This document shows positions 1 to 12,214 of a stretch of DNA of 50,453 bases, one piece after another. A model generated the notes under the pieces. That model saw only the letters and a program-made list of their open reading frames with translations. It did no database searches and was not told the DNA's origin. Numbering within the stretch: the stretch's first letter is position 1; each line of letters begins with the position of its first letter. Position numbers and translations under genes: made by a program. This DNA comes from Podaxis mareebaensis (lineage: Eukaryota; Basidiomycota; Agaricomycetes; Agaricales; Agaricaceae): the NCBI GenBank assembly GCA_018524725.1, contig JAEUWP010000020.1, positions 1 to 50,453 on the forward strand, read 5' to 3'.

Positions 1-905
1 CTCCGAAGGGGGAGAGTTGGTCATACGACCGTCCACCTTGAATGTTGTCCCCTCGATTTCTGAATGCATCTGCTTTGTGGAACAATCCTCGAACTGGAAC
101 AGACGACGGCGTATATCATCTCCTTCGGAACGACATTCGACCTGGCCGAGTTCGTGAAAGATTTCGAATAAGTGACCGAAAACGCGTTGCTCGTTGCCCA
201 AGATCTGTGAGGGAGGCTCTTCGAAGCCTTGCCAGACCAAGCCCTTTACTCTCTCGGCCCCGTCGCCATCATCCTCGATGTCTGCCTCGCTTCCATCAAC
301 TGCGTTGCCTTGGTTGGTATCTTCACTTCTGTTAAGCCTGTCTGATTTGCCGTCCTCACCCGCACTTAGCCCATCCTCTTCACTCTCATCTGTATTCCCC
401 ACATCTTCCTGACTCTCCTCACCCTCCTCACCCCCTTCACTCTCATCGTCCTCTACGCTCTCCTCATCCCCTTCACTCTCACCGTCCTCCGCACTCTCCT
501 GATTGTCACTACTCTCCTCCTTCGACGTTGACTCGTTATCTTCACCTTCAGAATCTCCGCCAGGTTGCGCTTTGCCACTTCCACTATCATGGGCCTCGAC
601 GGGTATCAAAAGCTGCGGCATTCCGACCCCATTGCGAAGATTGTTGAAGGCTCTATTCACAGACTGATTGGATGGCCGGAAGGGAGCATAATGATTGAGA
701 AAGTCGTCGACAGTGCAAATAACCATTTCCTCGTCCATGTGGTCTCCAATAAGGGTCCTAAGCGTGACCTGGTCGTATCTTCCCCCCACCGCTTTCGCGC
801 TCCGTGGTGTCGAGCTAGAGATATTGTCAGTGGCGTAGCGAACAAACTGAAAGAACTGCTCACGTGGGTAGCGAGTCTTGTTTCTTTGCAGGTGTTTGCG
901 GCGGA
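1..905 (-). CDS. FunK1-type protein kinase, 5' part, cut by the left edge
   Basis: An open frame without stops runs on the minus strand from a possible 3' splice site (CTTAG at 910-906) to the window edge. It encodes the N-terminal region of a FunK1 fungal-specific kinase and is clearly homologous to the start of the complete copy at 3554-6329. Shared blocks include the segment around MVICTVDDFLNHY, a long acidic Glu/Asp/Ser stretch (about 110 residues, longer than in the other copy) and QFEDCSTKQMHSEIEGTTF. The first in-frame ATG is at 738-736. The frame stays open another 55 codons upstream, so the true start is probably in an exon above 905. An open stretch at about 960-1031 ending in a GTGAGC donor is a candidate, but its phase does not join cleanly. 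The kinase catalytic core lies outside the window. FunK1 genes form large families in Agaricomycetes; substrates are unknown. Confidence 0.72.
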
Positions 906-3553
906 CTAAGGAACATCATGATCAATTCTTGTTGGGGTAATAGAAACAATGCGCTCACTTCGATGGCTGTTGGTTCCTCGGTGGCGTTTTCATCCTTTGC
1001 GTTGAACTTGAAGACGATATATGAGTTCGTCAATTATGCCAATGCAAACAGACCATGACTAACGTTGGCTGTTGTTCTCCTCGCCGTTTCTGTGGGCGAG
1101 CCTTGGACCTGGGCAGAGAAATTTAGGAAATGTAAGATGTACAAGGAGGATCACGAACCCGCTCCCCTTTGTCATATTGGAAGTCGAGGTGACTGGAGGA
1201 AATGGCTGCCATGCCATGGACCTTATATCCTGATTGTCTCAATTCACATGGATGCCAATTTGCACTCATCAGCTCTGCCTCGTGGCGAAGGGCCAACTCT
1301 GCACTCGAGAACATCAGAAGTGCGATAGACATGCAACGGACATGCATGCTCCTTCAAGCTACTGTTACGGGTAAATAATGCCCATACCCTGACAGGTTTC
1401 AGGATCCCAGTGGGGACAGAGAAGATACCTCCAACGCGCGCTAACTGTACATCTGCTATCAGACCTCCAATCGGAAGAACCATGCGGATGCTATTGCTCC
1501 CTTTCTGATAAACAGGATACACCTTACAATAGTACCGAATGCCTTTGCTTTGTTCGAAACTAGAGTAAGCGAAACCTTTTGATGGCGCTCGAACTTTCCT
1601 GATATTTCCACTCGTGGCGTAGTCAGGGGTGAGGGCTACACACCTTCGTCCAACATTGGGAGGCCCAAGGGGCTGTACCAGAATGTCTTCTGTCATACCC
1701 ATTAGTTTTGATTTTGATCCTCGTTTAACCCTTGTTTAACAGCATATGTCTTCTTCGTGGCCGGGGCCCGAAAAAAAGTGAGTCACTATTCCTAGTCAAG
1801 TTTCCAATCCCAGAACGCGAGATTCCCATAAGCCTCATCCTTGAATACCCCATGGGATCCGAAAGGGCTGCATTGTTTCCGTTCGTGTCATGATTGGGAC
1901 TCCGATAATCTTAGCGAGCTCAAACTTGTACCAAGACAATCGATCAGAAGACTTCAGAAGACCCAGTATCGCGATTCCTGATACCCATGTAGCTAGATAT
2001 TGTTCCGTTGCGTTATATGGTAACGGTTGAATATCGCGCCGTAGACTTGCGATCGAAATACATGAATCGTAGGCACCAGTGCCGGCGAAGATGCATAAAC
2101 TCCAGTCAATTATTCCGCAAGAAATTATTGATGGGATACTGGAATGTCGTTCAGACGCTTTCAGGAGGGCCATGCGCACTTTTGCACTTCACCACAGTCT
2201 GTCAATGATGCACTACAGGAACACATTAACATACCGCAAAGATGATCAAGGGAGTGACCCAAAACACGCCAGGCGCAGAACCACAGCAGAGTTGTCCTGG
2301 TCACTCTTTGATGTCCCTCAATTAAACATCTCCCACACGAAGTCAAATTTCAGAAGGCTGCGAAATATGTTCACGATTCTCACAAATTGGACATTGCAGT
2401 TGCGACCAGGGCTAAACTCCACACAACAAACAGTTTCCACTACAGGGACTAGCCTTTCAATAGGGTAGTGTCAGAGATCGATGGGACTAAGTTTCTGGTT
2501 GACACTTGGATCACAAAAAACCGCGTGGTGGAGAAAATCATCCTGGTGAAACAGAAGTGGTACGAAGAGAAGTATGGAACAATCTTGATAAATCGGCATG
2601 GTCTCTGGACTCGGAAAATGGACGTGAGGCAGCCACCGAGATGGGCGCCTTGATCTGTATTACCAGGGAAGTTGATGTTCCTGAAAAGAGACGAAGAAGA
2701 GTCATTGTGGATGGTAGTTCCTCCGGGTTGTTTGCTTCGCCACTGACCAGGGGCAGGCGACCGAGCAATTCAGTACCCCAACTATACCGGAGTGGTCCTG
2801 AAAGACTACCAGAAACAGGTGGGAAAGCACCCAGAAAAGGCTCAGGATGGTCTGTAATGTCACGCTGGGAAATGTGCTTCGTAAATCGATGATACTGCTT
2901 GTAATGTCAGCCTCTAATATACGACCAACGTGTTTGTCTTGTGGTGGTTATTGGATTGAGCCACTCACGTTTACACGAATAGGTGTCGATTGGATAAAAC
3001 GCTCAGCACCTCCCTACTATGACGAAAGGACTTGACCCAGCGGACAACTGAAAGCAATTCAGGTTGGTGCATGAGTGAGACTGTACACGATCTTCAACAC
3101 AGGTGCTCACAAACCTCATGTCAAATACGATCTATGTGGAGAGCAGATTGGGCTTTTGGCGACTAGCCACCCCAATGCATTTTTTACGCACAGGAACTCT
3201 AGGACGTGTGTCAAGAAACAGACGGAGAGTCGTCCGAAAGGTGCCAGAAAAATATTCAGGAATAGTTCTGGACCTTTGTACGCATCTGGGTCCCAATTCA
3301 GTTCGGCTAGCCACTCCTGGAATTTCTAGTGGATCACCGTCGGTGCCCACGGTCAATCCACGGAACCGATCGCTCGCAGAGAAAGTGACCTCATTGCCAC
3401 TACGATGTGACTAAGTTGCATGCTTTCCCACCCTCTGTTTCTGATAATCTCTCACTAGAGTTGGGGAACTGAATTGCTCGGTCGTCCTGTCACTGACTGT
3501 ATCTATAATCCGACGCCACAAGACGCAAAAGGGGTGGAAGATACGACCTGGTC
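906..3553. other. Gene-poor spacer between the two FunK1 copies
   Basis: About 2.6 kb with only short frames. Apart from the weak ORF at 1244-1702 (minus) and an inverted partial match (2757-2830 against 3419-3486), I see no gene I can name. A frame near 2091 (plus) begins with a motif resembling an F-box start (IIPQEIIDGIL) but loses coherence within about 100 residues. The stretch may hold decayed gene fragments left by the rearrangement that created the inverted duplication. Confidence 0.5.
1244..1702 (-). CDS. Hypothetical protein, 152 codons, function unknown
   Basis: ATG at 1702-1700 opens a 152-residue frame with balanced composition and some hydrophobic patterning (VLPIGGLIADVQLARVGGIF) in the middle. 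I do not recognise a domain. Near 1398 the sequence has a GTATGG donor-like site, and the adjacent minus-strand frame (1347-1123) also reads as plausible protein, so this may be the first exon of a two-exon gene. I could not find an acceptor in the right phase with a normal intron length. It lies in the spacer between two duplicated kinase genes and may be a degraded fragment. Confidence 0.25.
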   Translation of the reverse strand: MGMTEDILVQPLGPPNVGRRCVALTPDYATSGNIRKVRAPSKGFAYSSFEQSKGIRYYCKVYPVYQKGSNSIRMVLPIGGLIADVQLARVGGIFSVPTGILKPVRVWALFTRNSSLKEHACPLHVYRTSDVLECRVGPSPRGRADECKLASM

Positions 3554-6329
3554 ATGCTTAGAACTGGTATTGGGGACCACATGGACCAGGAAATGGTCAT
3601 CTGCACTGTCAATGACTTTCTCAATCATTATTCTCCTTTCCGGCCGTCCAACCGATCTGTGAACAATGCTTTTGACGACCTTCGCAATGGAGTCGGGGTG
3701 AAGCAGCTACTGATACCCGTCGAGGCCCATGGTTATGAATATGGCAACGGGATGCACAATTCACGATCTTGTGAAGAGTCCGAGGATGAAGGTATCAAGT
3801 CAACGTCGAAGGAGAATGATGATAACAAGGCAAGGGAGAATGGAAAGGATGGGAATGGAGAGGAGGACGGGATCGAGGATGATGAATATGAGGAGAATGA
3901 GGAGAACCAGGACAGTACAGTTGATGGAAGCGAGGCAGACATCGAGGATGACGGCGACGGGACTGAAAGAGTAGAGAGCTTGGTCTGGCAAGGCTTCGAA
4001 GAGCCGCCCTCACAGGTCTTGAGCAACGAGCAACATATCTTCGGTCACTTGTTTGAAATCTTTCACGAACTCGGCCAGGTCGAGTGTTGTTCTGAAGGAG
4101 GTGATATACGCCGTCGTCTGTTCCAGTTCGAGGATTGTTCCGCAAAGCAGATGCATTCAGAAATCGAGGGGACAACATTCAAGGTGGACGGTCGCATGAC
4201 CAACTCTCCCCCTTCGGAGCGTGTGTCCTTGGCGGAAACAGCAGTCATCATGGAATTCAAGCGACAGAGTGATAGCCAATCAGTCGAAGATGTGAGTGCC
4301 AGAACCACCGACCGCCTGCTCTGTATGGACATGATCCTCTAGAACCGCTTCAAGATAGCGTCTGCCGCCACACAAATCATGAACGACGATCCCCGTCGTA
4401 TGTTCACATATGCCGTATGTACACGTGTGGGTTTGAACTCTATAGTGTTCTGAACATGCCGTAGATTAGCGTTGAAGACAACATGATGGCGCTCTGGTAC
4501 TTTTCGCGATCTCACTCTGTCAAGACGCACAACTTTAATTTCACCAAGGTTTGTCCTTACTCTTCTCAGCAGTGAACTCAATCTGAGGTTCGTTCTTGAA
4601 GAATCACAAGACATTGATCCGCGTCGTTCTCTCGTTCCTTTTTGCAACTGGGCCAGAACTTGGATACGACCCTACGATCGACCGGGTCACATATAATGAC
4701 AAAATCTGCTACGTCTACAAAATGGAAGGGGAGCAGGGGCCGAGGTATTATCGGACTATCAACTCGTTGTTCAACAACCGCGTTCCCTGCATCACGGGGC
4801 GGAAGACACGTGTATGGAAGGCCGTCGAGGTCGAAGGTCCTGACAAACTGGACAAAGTCAAGGGTACGGATGTTGCGCTCAAAGATGTCTGGCTGGACGA
4901 ACATGCGGAGACGGAACAGACCATTCAGAAGAGGATTTTCGAGGATATCCGTGCTGCTCCGAAGAACCAAACTTCGAACTTTTACGCCCTTCCCGAGGAT
5001 ATGCAGAAGCATTTCGGCCCCCTGATTGAGTCGGGAGAATTCAAGAAGTACTTCATGGGTATCAAGCACGAAAGTCGTGGACAACGTACAAAGGTGTTAT
5101 GCAGCAGTGCGAAGCGGGCATTTGGCCTCTTCACGAAGAAGAAACGGCGGTCTGGAGGGAATGTGTTAACTGGTTCAGCGCAAACCACCTCCGCTCGAAA
5201 ATATAGTGTAAGGTGGCAGCTGAGAATTATCTACGAATGTGTCGGCGAACCGCTTCACAAGACGTCAGAACTTGCAAAAGCAGCCGAAACAATTCGTTGT
5301 GTAATTTTCGGTGAGGACGAGGGATTCAGACGCCGTGACGTACGAACTAATTCTTTGTATTGCTTTAGCCCTCATTTTCTTATTCATCGGGAACTGGGTT
5401 CACCGAGATATCAGTTCTCCGAATATTATATCTGTGAAGGAAGGAGGGAAAGTCTGGGGAAAGTTGAGTGATCTGGAGCATGCGCGAAAGTTTTGTGCTA
5501 ATTCGGATGGCGGTGATGCCAAAACAGTAGGTCCTACTTGCTCCTTGCAAAGTTTTTAAAAAACTTATGTTCTTTTCAGGGATCGCCGTATTTTATGGCG
5601 ATCGAAGTGCACCTCGGGGAGTATCTGTATCATCCTCCGTTAACAAAACGTCCAAGGTGGACCCGTCCCGTCTTCGCGGAATCATCGCGAGCTGCCTCAC
5701 CTAAGAAGCGTAAACAGCCACTCGAGGCTACAACACCAGCCCCATTCATGTATCGCTTTATTCACGACTTGGAATCTCTCTGGTGGGTCGTGCTGTGGAT
5801 TCTCACTGCCCGAGTGGATCATCCCGAATCCAATGAATGGGCTGAGGATGTCTATGTTTATGCGCTTACGCCTACGAGCACCCGCCTGAGTGTTTTTCGA
5901 GGGTATGGGATACTCGCTTCAGCCCTGAAGTGCGTCGTGCATCCCAAGCTTGATTCATGTGCCCCCTATCTCGAATCCCTTCGCACTATCCTCCTCGATG
6001 CTTACCTCAACGGCGATCAGTTCAACAGAAGACACGACCCTAAGGTGTATGTCGAGGTCTATGATTCCGTGATATTCGACTTCATGGATCTCCTCGTGGA
6101 AATGGAAAAAGCTGAAGCCCCACTTATTCCGTCATCTCCATCACGATGTACCACCTCCACTTCGGCTATCCTAGGCAAGCGCCAGCACTCCCCTTCGCCT
6201 CAGGACAACGGTTACCAACCATCCCAACAGAGGCGGTTAAGCGAAAGCGGAGGCGGAAGAAGCAGAAAAAAACAGAAGACACGGAAGCAGTCACCACGTC
6301 GAGCAACCACCACCGAACTCCCCTCTTAG
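3554..6329 (+). CDS. FunK1 fungal-specific protein kinase, complete
   Basis: Six exons give 836 residues: 3554-4291, 4343-4414, 4465-4548, 4602-5310, 5369-5526, 5580-6329. All joins are GT-AG and in phase. Short exons 2 and 3 carry family hallmarks (QIMNDDPRR; ISVEDNMMALWYFSRS). Exon 4 carries LGYDPTI and VALKDVWLDE. The catalytic loop HRDISSPN is at about 546-553. The usual DFG position reads SDLE (about 568-571), normal for this family, and the activation segment ends GSPYFMAIE (588-596). SLWWVVLWIL follows in the C-lobe. Residues about 60-130 are very acidic and the tail is rich in Arg/Lys/Ser with possible nuclear-localisation motifs. FunK1 proteins are widespread in Agaricomycetes, have diverged from other eukaryotic kinases, and mostly lack known targets. 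The ATG at 3554 is the first in frame; relative to the left copy, a 4-nt indel disrupts a possible N-terminal extension upstream. Confidence 0.9.
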
Positions 6330-7260
6330 ACCATTTCCCAGTTTGTAGTCTCTTTTCGGTTTCTGGTATTTACTTCTTGCAATTATATCCTGTCCAGCAT
6401 CTTCTAGCCGCGGCCGTTGTTGAATGTTGGCCATCTACTCTGGATTTGCTCATATTAGGATGTTGTATTGAAGAGGGTGTTGTCGCGGGCAACCGATGTG
6501 GTGCCTTGGATAAATCGAGATGCGAGGAACACATGAATGGAAACGCTCATGACCCGCCTCGCATCTATGGAAACAGCATGGAGATTCCATCAGGCCTGTC
6601 GTCCCTCAGACACATGCCTGAGACGAATGCTGATAGTGAGACTGTTGTGAGCGTCCGTCCTTGTACGAGGCAAAAAAGTGGGATATCTCAGAACTTATCG
6701 GTAAGCGTGTCATCGTCGTTGCCAACAAATTCTCCTCTACTGGAAGTCAAGGTGGGATGAGATGGGATAAATCTTTAGATTTGTTAAGCTTTCCTGTCAC
6801 GCATTGTCAGCCCTCTTCCAGAACGATGTACATATGGCGCCACAAGTAACACTCTTCTAGCATTACTAGGTCTGCTAGCCATAGAACACCCGCACTACTG
6901 CTTAGTACAGGTGTTCTTATGCCCCGGCTAAGTTTCCTGTGTTTATATTTACTCTGCTACGTCAAGGAAGCAAGACACAGGGGGGTAGAGACATGCCGGG
7001 ATACCCCGCTGTCGTATACTGACACGAGCTGGTTGGCAGGGCGTCCTATTGTGATGAATTTGGATGCAAGATATAATCATTACAGTATAGGGACAGGATA
7101 AAGTACAATAGATAAATCAGGCCAGAAAAAGAGAAAAGGGGAGGAATAATAAACGTTAAACGGCGGAACAAATCAAACCTCCCCATCCACACGACATCTA
7201 CAAGCCGGATAAAAGAAGGTACAGGAAAGAAAAGTGCGAGTCGAAAGAAGAAAAACCACA
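6330..7260. other. Intergenic, convergent 3' ends
   Basis: This 930-bp stretch separates the 3' end of the FunK1 gene from the 3' end of the Yta7-like gene. Frames here are short and have no recognisable family. I see no RNA gene or repeat. Confidence 0.5.
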
Positions 7261-10200
7261 TCACGAGTGCTCATTCCTATCCAACTCTGAAAAGTCACCG
7301 GCCTCCTCAACAAACTCGTTCACCAGATCCATCAACTCCCGTACAAGGCCATCCCTCTCCCATTCCATCCGGTGTCTCCAAACATTCCCGAGACAAGTCG
7401 CACGCAATTGCTCGAGTTGTTCGACATTCAACGATGCAGTTCTGTCCCTCAACTGTTTATGCAACTCTCCAAGAAGCGCTTCATCAATATGGAAGTCCGG
7501 CAGGGGTGGTGTGGGCGTTCGTTCGATGACCATCTGAGCAGGTGTTGGAGAAGTCTCAGCGGCAGTGGCAGTAGCGTTGATTATAGTAACCTCGGGTGTC
7601 TTTGTTCGACGGAGGGGTGTTGGTGTATGGGGGCGTGGAGATGGGGTCCGCGGACGTCCGTGGTCCATGGCTGGGGGAGGAACGAGGAAAGGATTTCCCC
7701 CTACATTCGCAACAGGGGCGGGTAGGATGGGGGCAAAGTTGAATTCGGCCGACGGTATGGGGTTCGGTAAGCGGTTGTACGCATTTGGGGCAGGGGTATC
7801 AACCGAAGGGGGCGCAGGTTGGTTGTTTGCAGGACTAGCCGTCCTGCTGTTCCTTGCCATAGTGAACACGTCCTCCGACGGTGGTATTGGATTTAGCAGG
7901 GTTGGATCAAACCCACTCCTCGGGCGCGGAACATCTACAAGCATCGCATCGGACCCAACAACTGGCGGCATCGATGATTGATCAGATATGTCGACGACTG
8001 GCATAGACGTAGCCTGCAAAGGCTGCATTGGCTCGACCACCTCTGCCGACGTTGCAAAATGCACTGTCCTCGCATGGGAAGGGGTATTCTGACCAACAAC
8101 ACCCAACGGACCCCCCTCTTCATCCTCCTCGGTCGACATCCTCGACCGCTTCGATTCCCTCTCCTGGGCATCTCCATTATGCCCATTTTCCTCGTCATCT
8201 CCATGTGAACTACCCGAACTTCCTCCCCTCTGCCTTTTCAATCTCCTCTCCAGCTTGACAGGATCAGTGATCGAAATCTCTAACGACTGTCCACTGCTTC
8301 TCGTACTCCTCCTTGTCGCGGCCTCCTCCTTCTCTTTTTCCCTGTCTTTTTCCTTCTCCTTCTCCTTGTTTTTCCGGTGCTCCTCCCGCCGCTGCCGCTC
8401 CCGAACAGCCATCCTCTCGCACTCGAGTTTAAGTGTAGGATCAAATTCCTGAATGCTGACTTGTGCTGCAGTAAGCATGGCCTGAGCCTTATACATCCGA
8501 TCCATATCCTCGTACGCGCGCATCTCAGCATTCTGAACGATCTTCATGATGTCATCGAGGAAATCTTGAGGTGTGAGATATCGCCCCTTGTATAGATCCA
8601 CATGCATCTTTTCCAGATCAACGTCATGCAAACGAGGTTCGGGTAGTACAACAGGAGCGGGTGCATCGACGTCCATATGACCGTTGATCATGACCTGCTG
8701 CTGCTGTTCCTGGTCGATGACCTCGATGATGCCATTCGGGTGCGGGGCTTGAATATTCGTAGTGGTAGTGGTAGTAGTCGTCGTGGTAGTCGTCGCTTCC
8801 ACCTGCACAACGGGCGGTTCAGAGAAATCATAATTGTACTCCTCCTATCGTCCGATCAATAACTACTCGAGCGACAAACTTTGCAATGCTACTCACCGAA
8901 GCCCGCTTGGTAAACCTCTTGAACTTCCTCTTCAGCTCCGTCAAGATCGGTCCCAACCGATACTTCAACAGAGTAATGGTCTTCTGGTCATTCTCAACTT
9001 GCAACGCCAACTCGGCCGCCGTGGGCTTCCGCGGCTCCAACGGAGGTGCAATGGGCAACTCTTCCAACACCCGTTTCCTCCTCTTCACACCGTCCGGGAA
9101 TTGGTTCGGCGGCCGTCGTACATCAGCGATAAGCGGCGCGAAAAATTCTTCGCGTTGAGCGGCAGTGGGGGCTACGATAGCTACACGGTTCTCTTTCATA
9201 TGACCGAACCACTGCTTCACATCATATGGCAGGTGAGAGAACTCTCCATCGACGAGGGCCAAGAGAAGGACAGGCTCTGTCGGAGATAGCGTATCTAACA
9301 TCGCACGAACAGTCGAACGTGATGTTTCCGACACAGCCGCGCACCAACTAAGAAGCGAAGGGATGTAGATGATAGAAGGTTGATGGCGTTTAGCTTCCAC
9401 AAAGAGTTGCACGATCGCAGCCTCCACAGTCTAAGCGAAGGAACATTCAGCTGGGAACAGAAAACGTCAATATAGGCAACAGAAGCACTTACCCGTGTCG
9501 AATCACCCAACAAAGTACCGAGCTCCAGGGTCTGAATGTGATAGCCTTCCAAATGATGCAGGGCGGCGGCGCCGACATAGTTCTGACCCATCCCAATGGA
9601 GCCGTGAATAAGTATCCGCGGACGATAGACGCGTAGCGTTTGCATTGCTAAGGATGATCGTTCCTGATCAGAATAGGAAATTGCACCAAAAATAGAACTG
9701 AACATACATTGAGAGAACATTTCGCGCTCAAGAGCACCATCATCTCCGCCTTCGTCTTCGTACTCCGCCTCCTCCAGAGCGCTCAACTTCTTCTCCAACG
9801 GCAGTACTTTATTGATAGCCGCTTTGACCTTTTCTAGTGTTTCGCCAAGAAGTGGAACGAATTGTTGAGGAAGAGGTGCAGCGGCCGAAGATGATGACCG
9901 CGCTGAAGAAGGGACGAGTTCTACAACGGGTTGATTAGTGAGGTCTAACCAATCCATTATACAACGTACTCTTGATGGAAATCATGAAATCTCGCAGCTG
10001 GACATTGATCGTTTCAGGCTTAAGGAGAAGCCGTTCAGTCGACTTGTATATCTGAGGGTATCTGCGCTGAACGGCATTGAGAGCAGCTTCCGTGCATAGA
10101 GCCTATCAAGAATCAACTCTGGAACAGAACACGCGATGAGAAAGCAAACACACTCGTAAGTCGGCACCACCATATCCTTTCGTTAATTTTGCAAGGCCTC

Positions 10201-12214
10201 TCAATCTCTCTTTTGCTTGCTCCCCCTCATCCGCACCCCAGCCAAGCCACCCCTTTGTCATAATTGATAAAATCTTCTCCCGCGCTTCTAGCCCCGGTAG
10301 CGGGAAGTAGAATTCACGGTCGAAACGACCCGGTCGCCGCAGTGCAGGATCGATGGCATCGGGACGGTTAGTGGCACCAATGACGACGACTTGGCCACGT
10401 CCGTCCATACCATCCATAAGGGCCAGGAGAGTGCTCACAATAGATGCGTGAATCTGGTCTTGCTTAGATGAACGCACGGGCGCCAGACCATCAATTTCGT
10501 CGAAGAAGATGATCGAGGGTTGAGAGTTCTTTGCTTCTTCAAAGAGCAATCGAAGTTGACGTTCGGCTTCACCGACCCACTTTGACAAGCAATCGGCACC
10601 TTTGCGCATGAAGAAAGCTAATGTATGACCACATTAGAGTGAAACCTAAGGAAATGAGGGGCGCAACAAAGGAACTCACATATTGATCGTCCGTTGGAGC
10701 GACAGCTAGCAGCAAGGGCCCGGGCAAGTAGCGTTTTACCTGTTCCGGGAGGACCGTGAAATAGGACACCACGGGGGGGAGTGACACCGAATCGTTGAAA
10801 GACTTCGGGGTATAGTAATGGTAGGAGTGTCATCTCCTTCAGGGAATGGATGTCTGAATAGGAGCTTGAGTCGAAAGCGATGTATGGAATAGCAGGAGAA
10901 CTGACGCTCATCGAGACCACCGACTTCGTCAAAAGTCACGTTCTGATTTACGCCCAGAGGATCAGCGTCGGCCAAAGCTGTTAAGCTACTTAGCATATGC
11001 GCTCAGGTATCAATGGAGAAGCAAGTACCTGCATCGCCCACTCTACCAAGATTCGATGGCGTGCCAGCAGTGAGATCGCCAGGCAACATGCTGCCAGCGG
11101 CGACCGGAGCCCCAAACGGGTTCATCCCAAAGGGCTGCTTTCGAGGCGTCCTCGTGGGATAATCAGAGTCCTAAGATAATTAATCAAGAGAGATGACGAA
11201 TAGGAAGGGGATACATACAGAATCATCACCACCCATTCCCATCCAACGACCCAGTTCCGCACCACTCGCACTCCATCCGGGGCCTCTCCTGCCTTTCCCG
11301 GGCCCGCCACGACTTCCACCATTACGATTCCCATTGGTTTTGGGTGGAGGCCTAGGCATTTCCTCGAGCGGAGGAGGAATGGCGTAGTTGATCTTTTGGC
11401 GCTGCCGCAGTGAATATGGCTTGCCATCGTTATCGACCTCTTGCTCGGGCTCGGGCTCGGGTTCGGGTTCAGGTTCGAGGGTGACTTCGAGGTCGGAGGT
11501 GCCCATCGCATCCTCATTTTCATCAACTGATCCGTCGGCGTCTGCTGAAGATTGTTCGGAATTGTCAACATATTGATCGTCTTCATCTCTCTTTTCACGG
11601 CGTCGCAGACGAGCTTTGTAGCGGTCTTCTCTCGACGGTTTCTTGGGTGGTGAGTTTCCGTTTTTCTTGGGAGCGGTAGAGCTTCTGGTCCTTCTTCGTA
11701 GAGAGTATCCGGCGAAGCCATCTTGTTTGTCCTCGTCGTCGTCGATGATAAAGTCCGAGAGATTGCGCGTAGAACGTCTGGTCAAGCGCCGCCGGGGTTG
11801 AGCTTCGTCGTCTTCGTCGTCTCCATCCCGTACCCGGTGATGCTGCACCTTGACATTATCGTCGAACAAATTCTTCGCTTCTTGGTTATCCTCCTGCTTG
11901 GCTAATCCATCCATCTCGTCCTCTCCGTAGTCCGACTCCTCGTACACAACCGCTTTCACCCGTCGGCCTCTCTGCGAGGTGGTGTAGACAGGTTGCTCCT
12001 CTGATTCTGCTTCTGCGTCCATCTCATGTCCAACAGAGGAGGGTTCACTCGCATTGTACTCCGAGCCAGAGGGGCCTAGGCTGTCAGACTTGGCCCTATT
12101 TCGGGTGAGGACAGGCATTATCTTGATCTTGAGAGGTGTTTGCTGAGCAGGCTGGTAAGTGACCGGTGGCGACGGGTGGGAGGTTTCCAAATGCGTCGAG
12201 TCGGGGCTAGGCAT
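7261..12214 (-). CDS. YTA7: Yta7/Abo1/ATAD2-type AAA ATPase with bromodomain-like module
   Basis: Ten exons, 1474 residues: 12214-11219, 11170-11029, 10977-10906, 10853-10680, 10617-10154, 10102-9970, 9920-9708, 9647-9493, 9430-8897, 8802-7261. All junctions are GT-AG and in phase. The N-terminus is acidic with basic patches and Glu-Pro repeats (about residue 260). The first AAA module has [11 protein letters not shown], Walker A GPPGTGKT (437-444), Walker [11 protein letters not shown] (497-506) and [19 protein letters not shown]. The second AAA module is degenerate (GSIGMGQN at 747-754, IIYIPSL at 803-809), as in the family. A bromodomain-like region ([23 protein letters not shown]) spans about 1020-1080, followed by a long disordered segment and a helical C-terminal region. 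Family members are hexameric chromatin ATPases that handle histone H3-H4 and adjust nucleosome density. A 12-Thr run opens exon 10. The ATG at 12214 is the first in frame. Confidence 0.95.

Larger units (their letters stand above)
1..4219. repeat. Inverted duplication of FunK1 5' regions (arms 1-about 860 and about 3486-4219)
   Basis: The first 24 bases of the window are the exact reverse complement of 4196-4219. The match continues, with substitutions and indels, through the coding region to the upstream side of both genes (about 860 on the left, about 3486 on the right). The arms differ most in the acidic segment, where the left copy is longer. The left arm continues past the window edge, so its full length is unknown. 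The two genes point away from each other. The arrangement suggests duplication with inversion rather than tandem unequal crossing-over. Confidence 0.85.

Noticed and set aside
2079..2468. Possible F-box protein on the plus strand
   Set aside because: Only about a dozen residues (IIPQEIIDGILE) resemble an F-box start. The rest shows no leucine-rich pattern or splice logic, so I kept it as a remark within the spacer.
8300..8420. Simple-sequence or CRISPR-like repeat
   Set aside because: The TCC/CTT-rich stretch is the coding complement of a Glu/Lys/Arg-rich disordered part of the Yta7-like protein; no regular spacer pattern exists.
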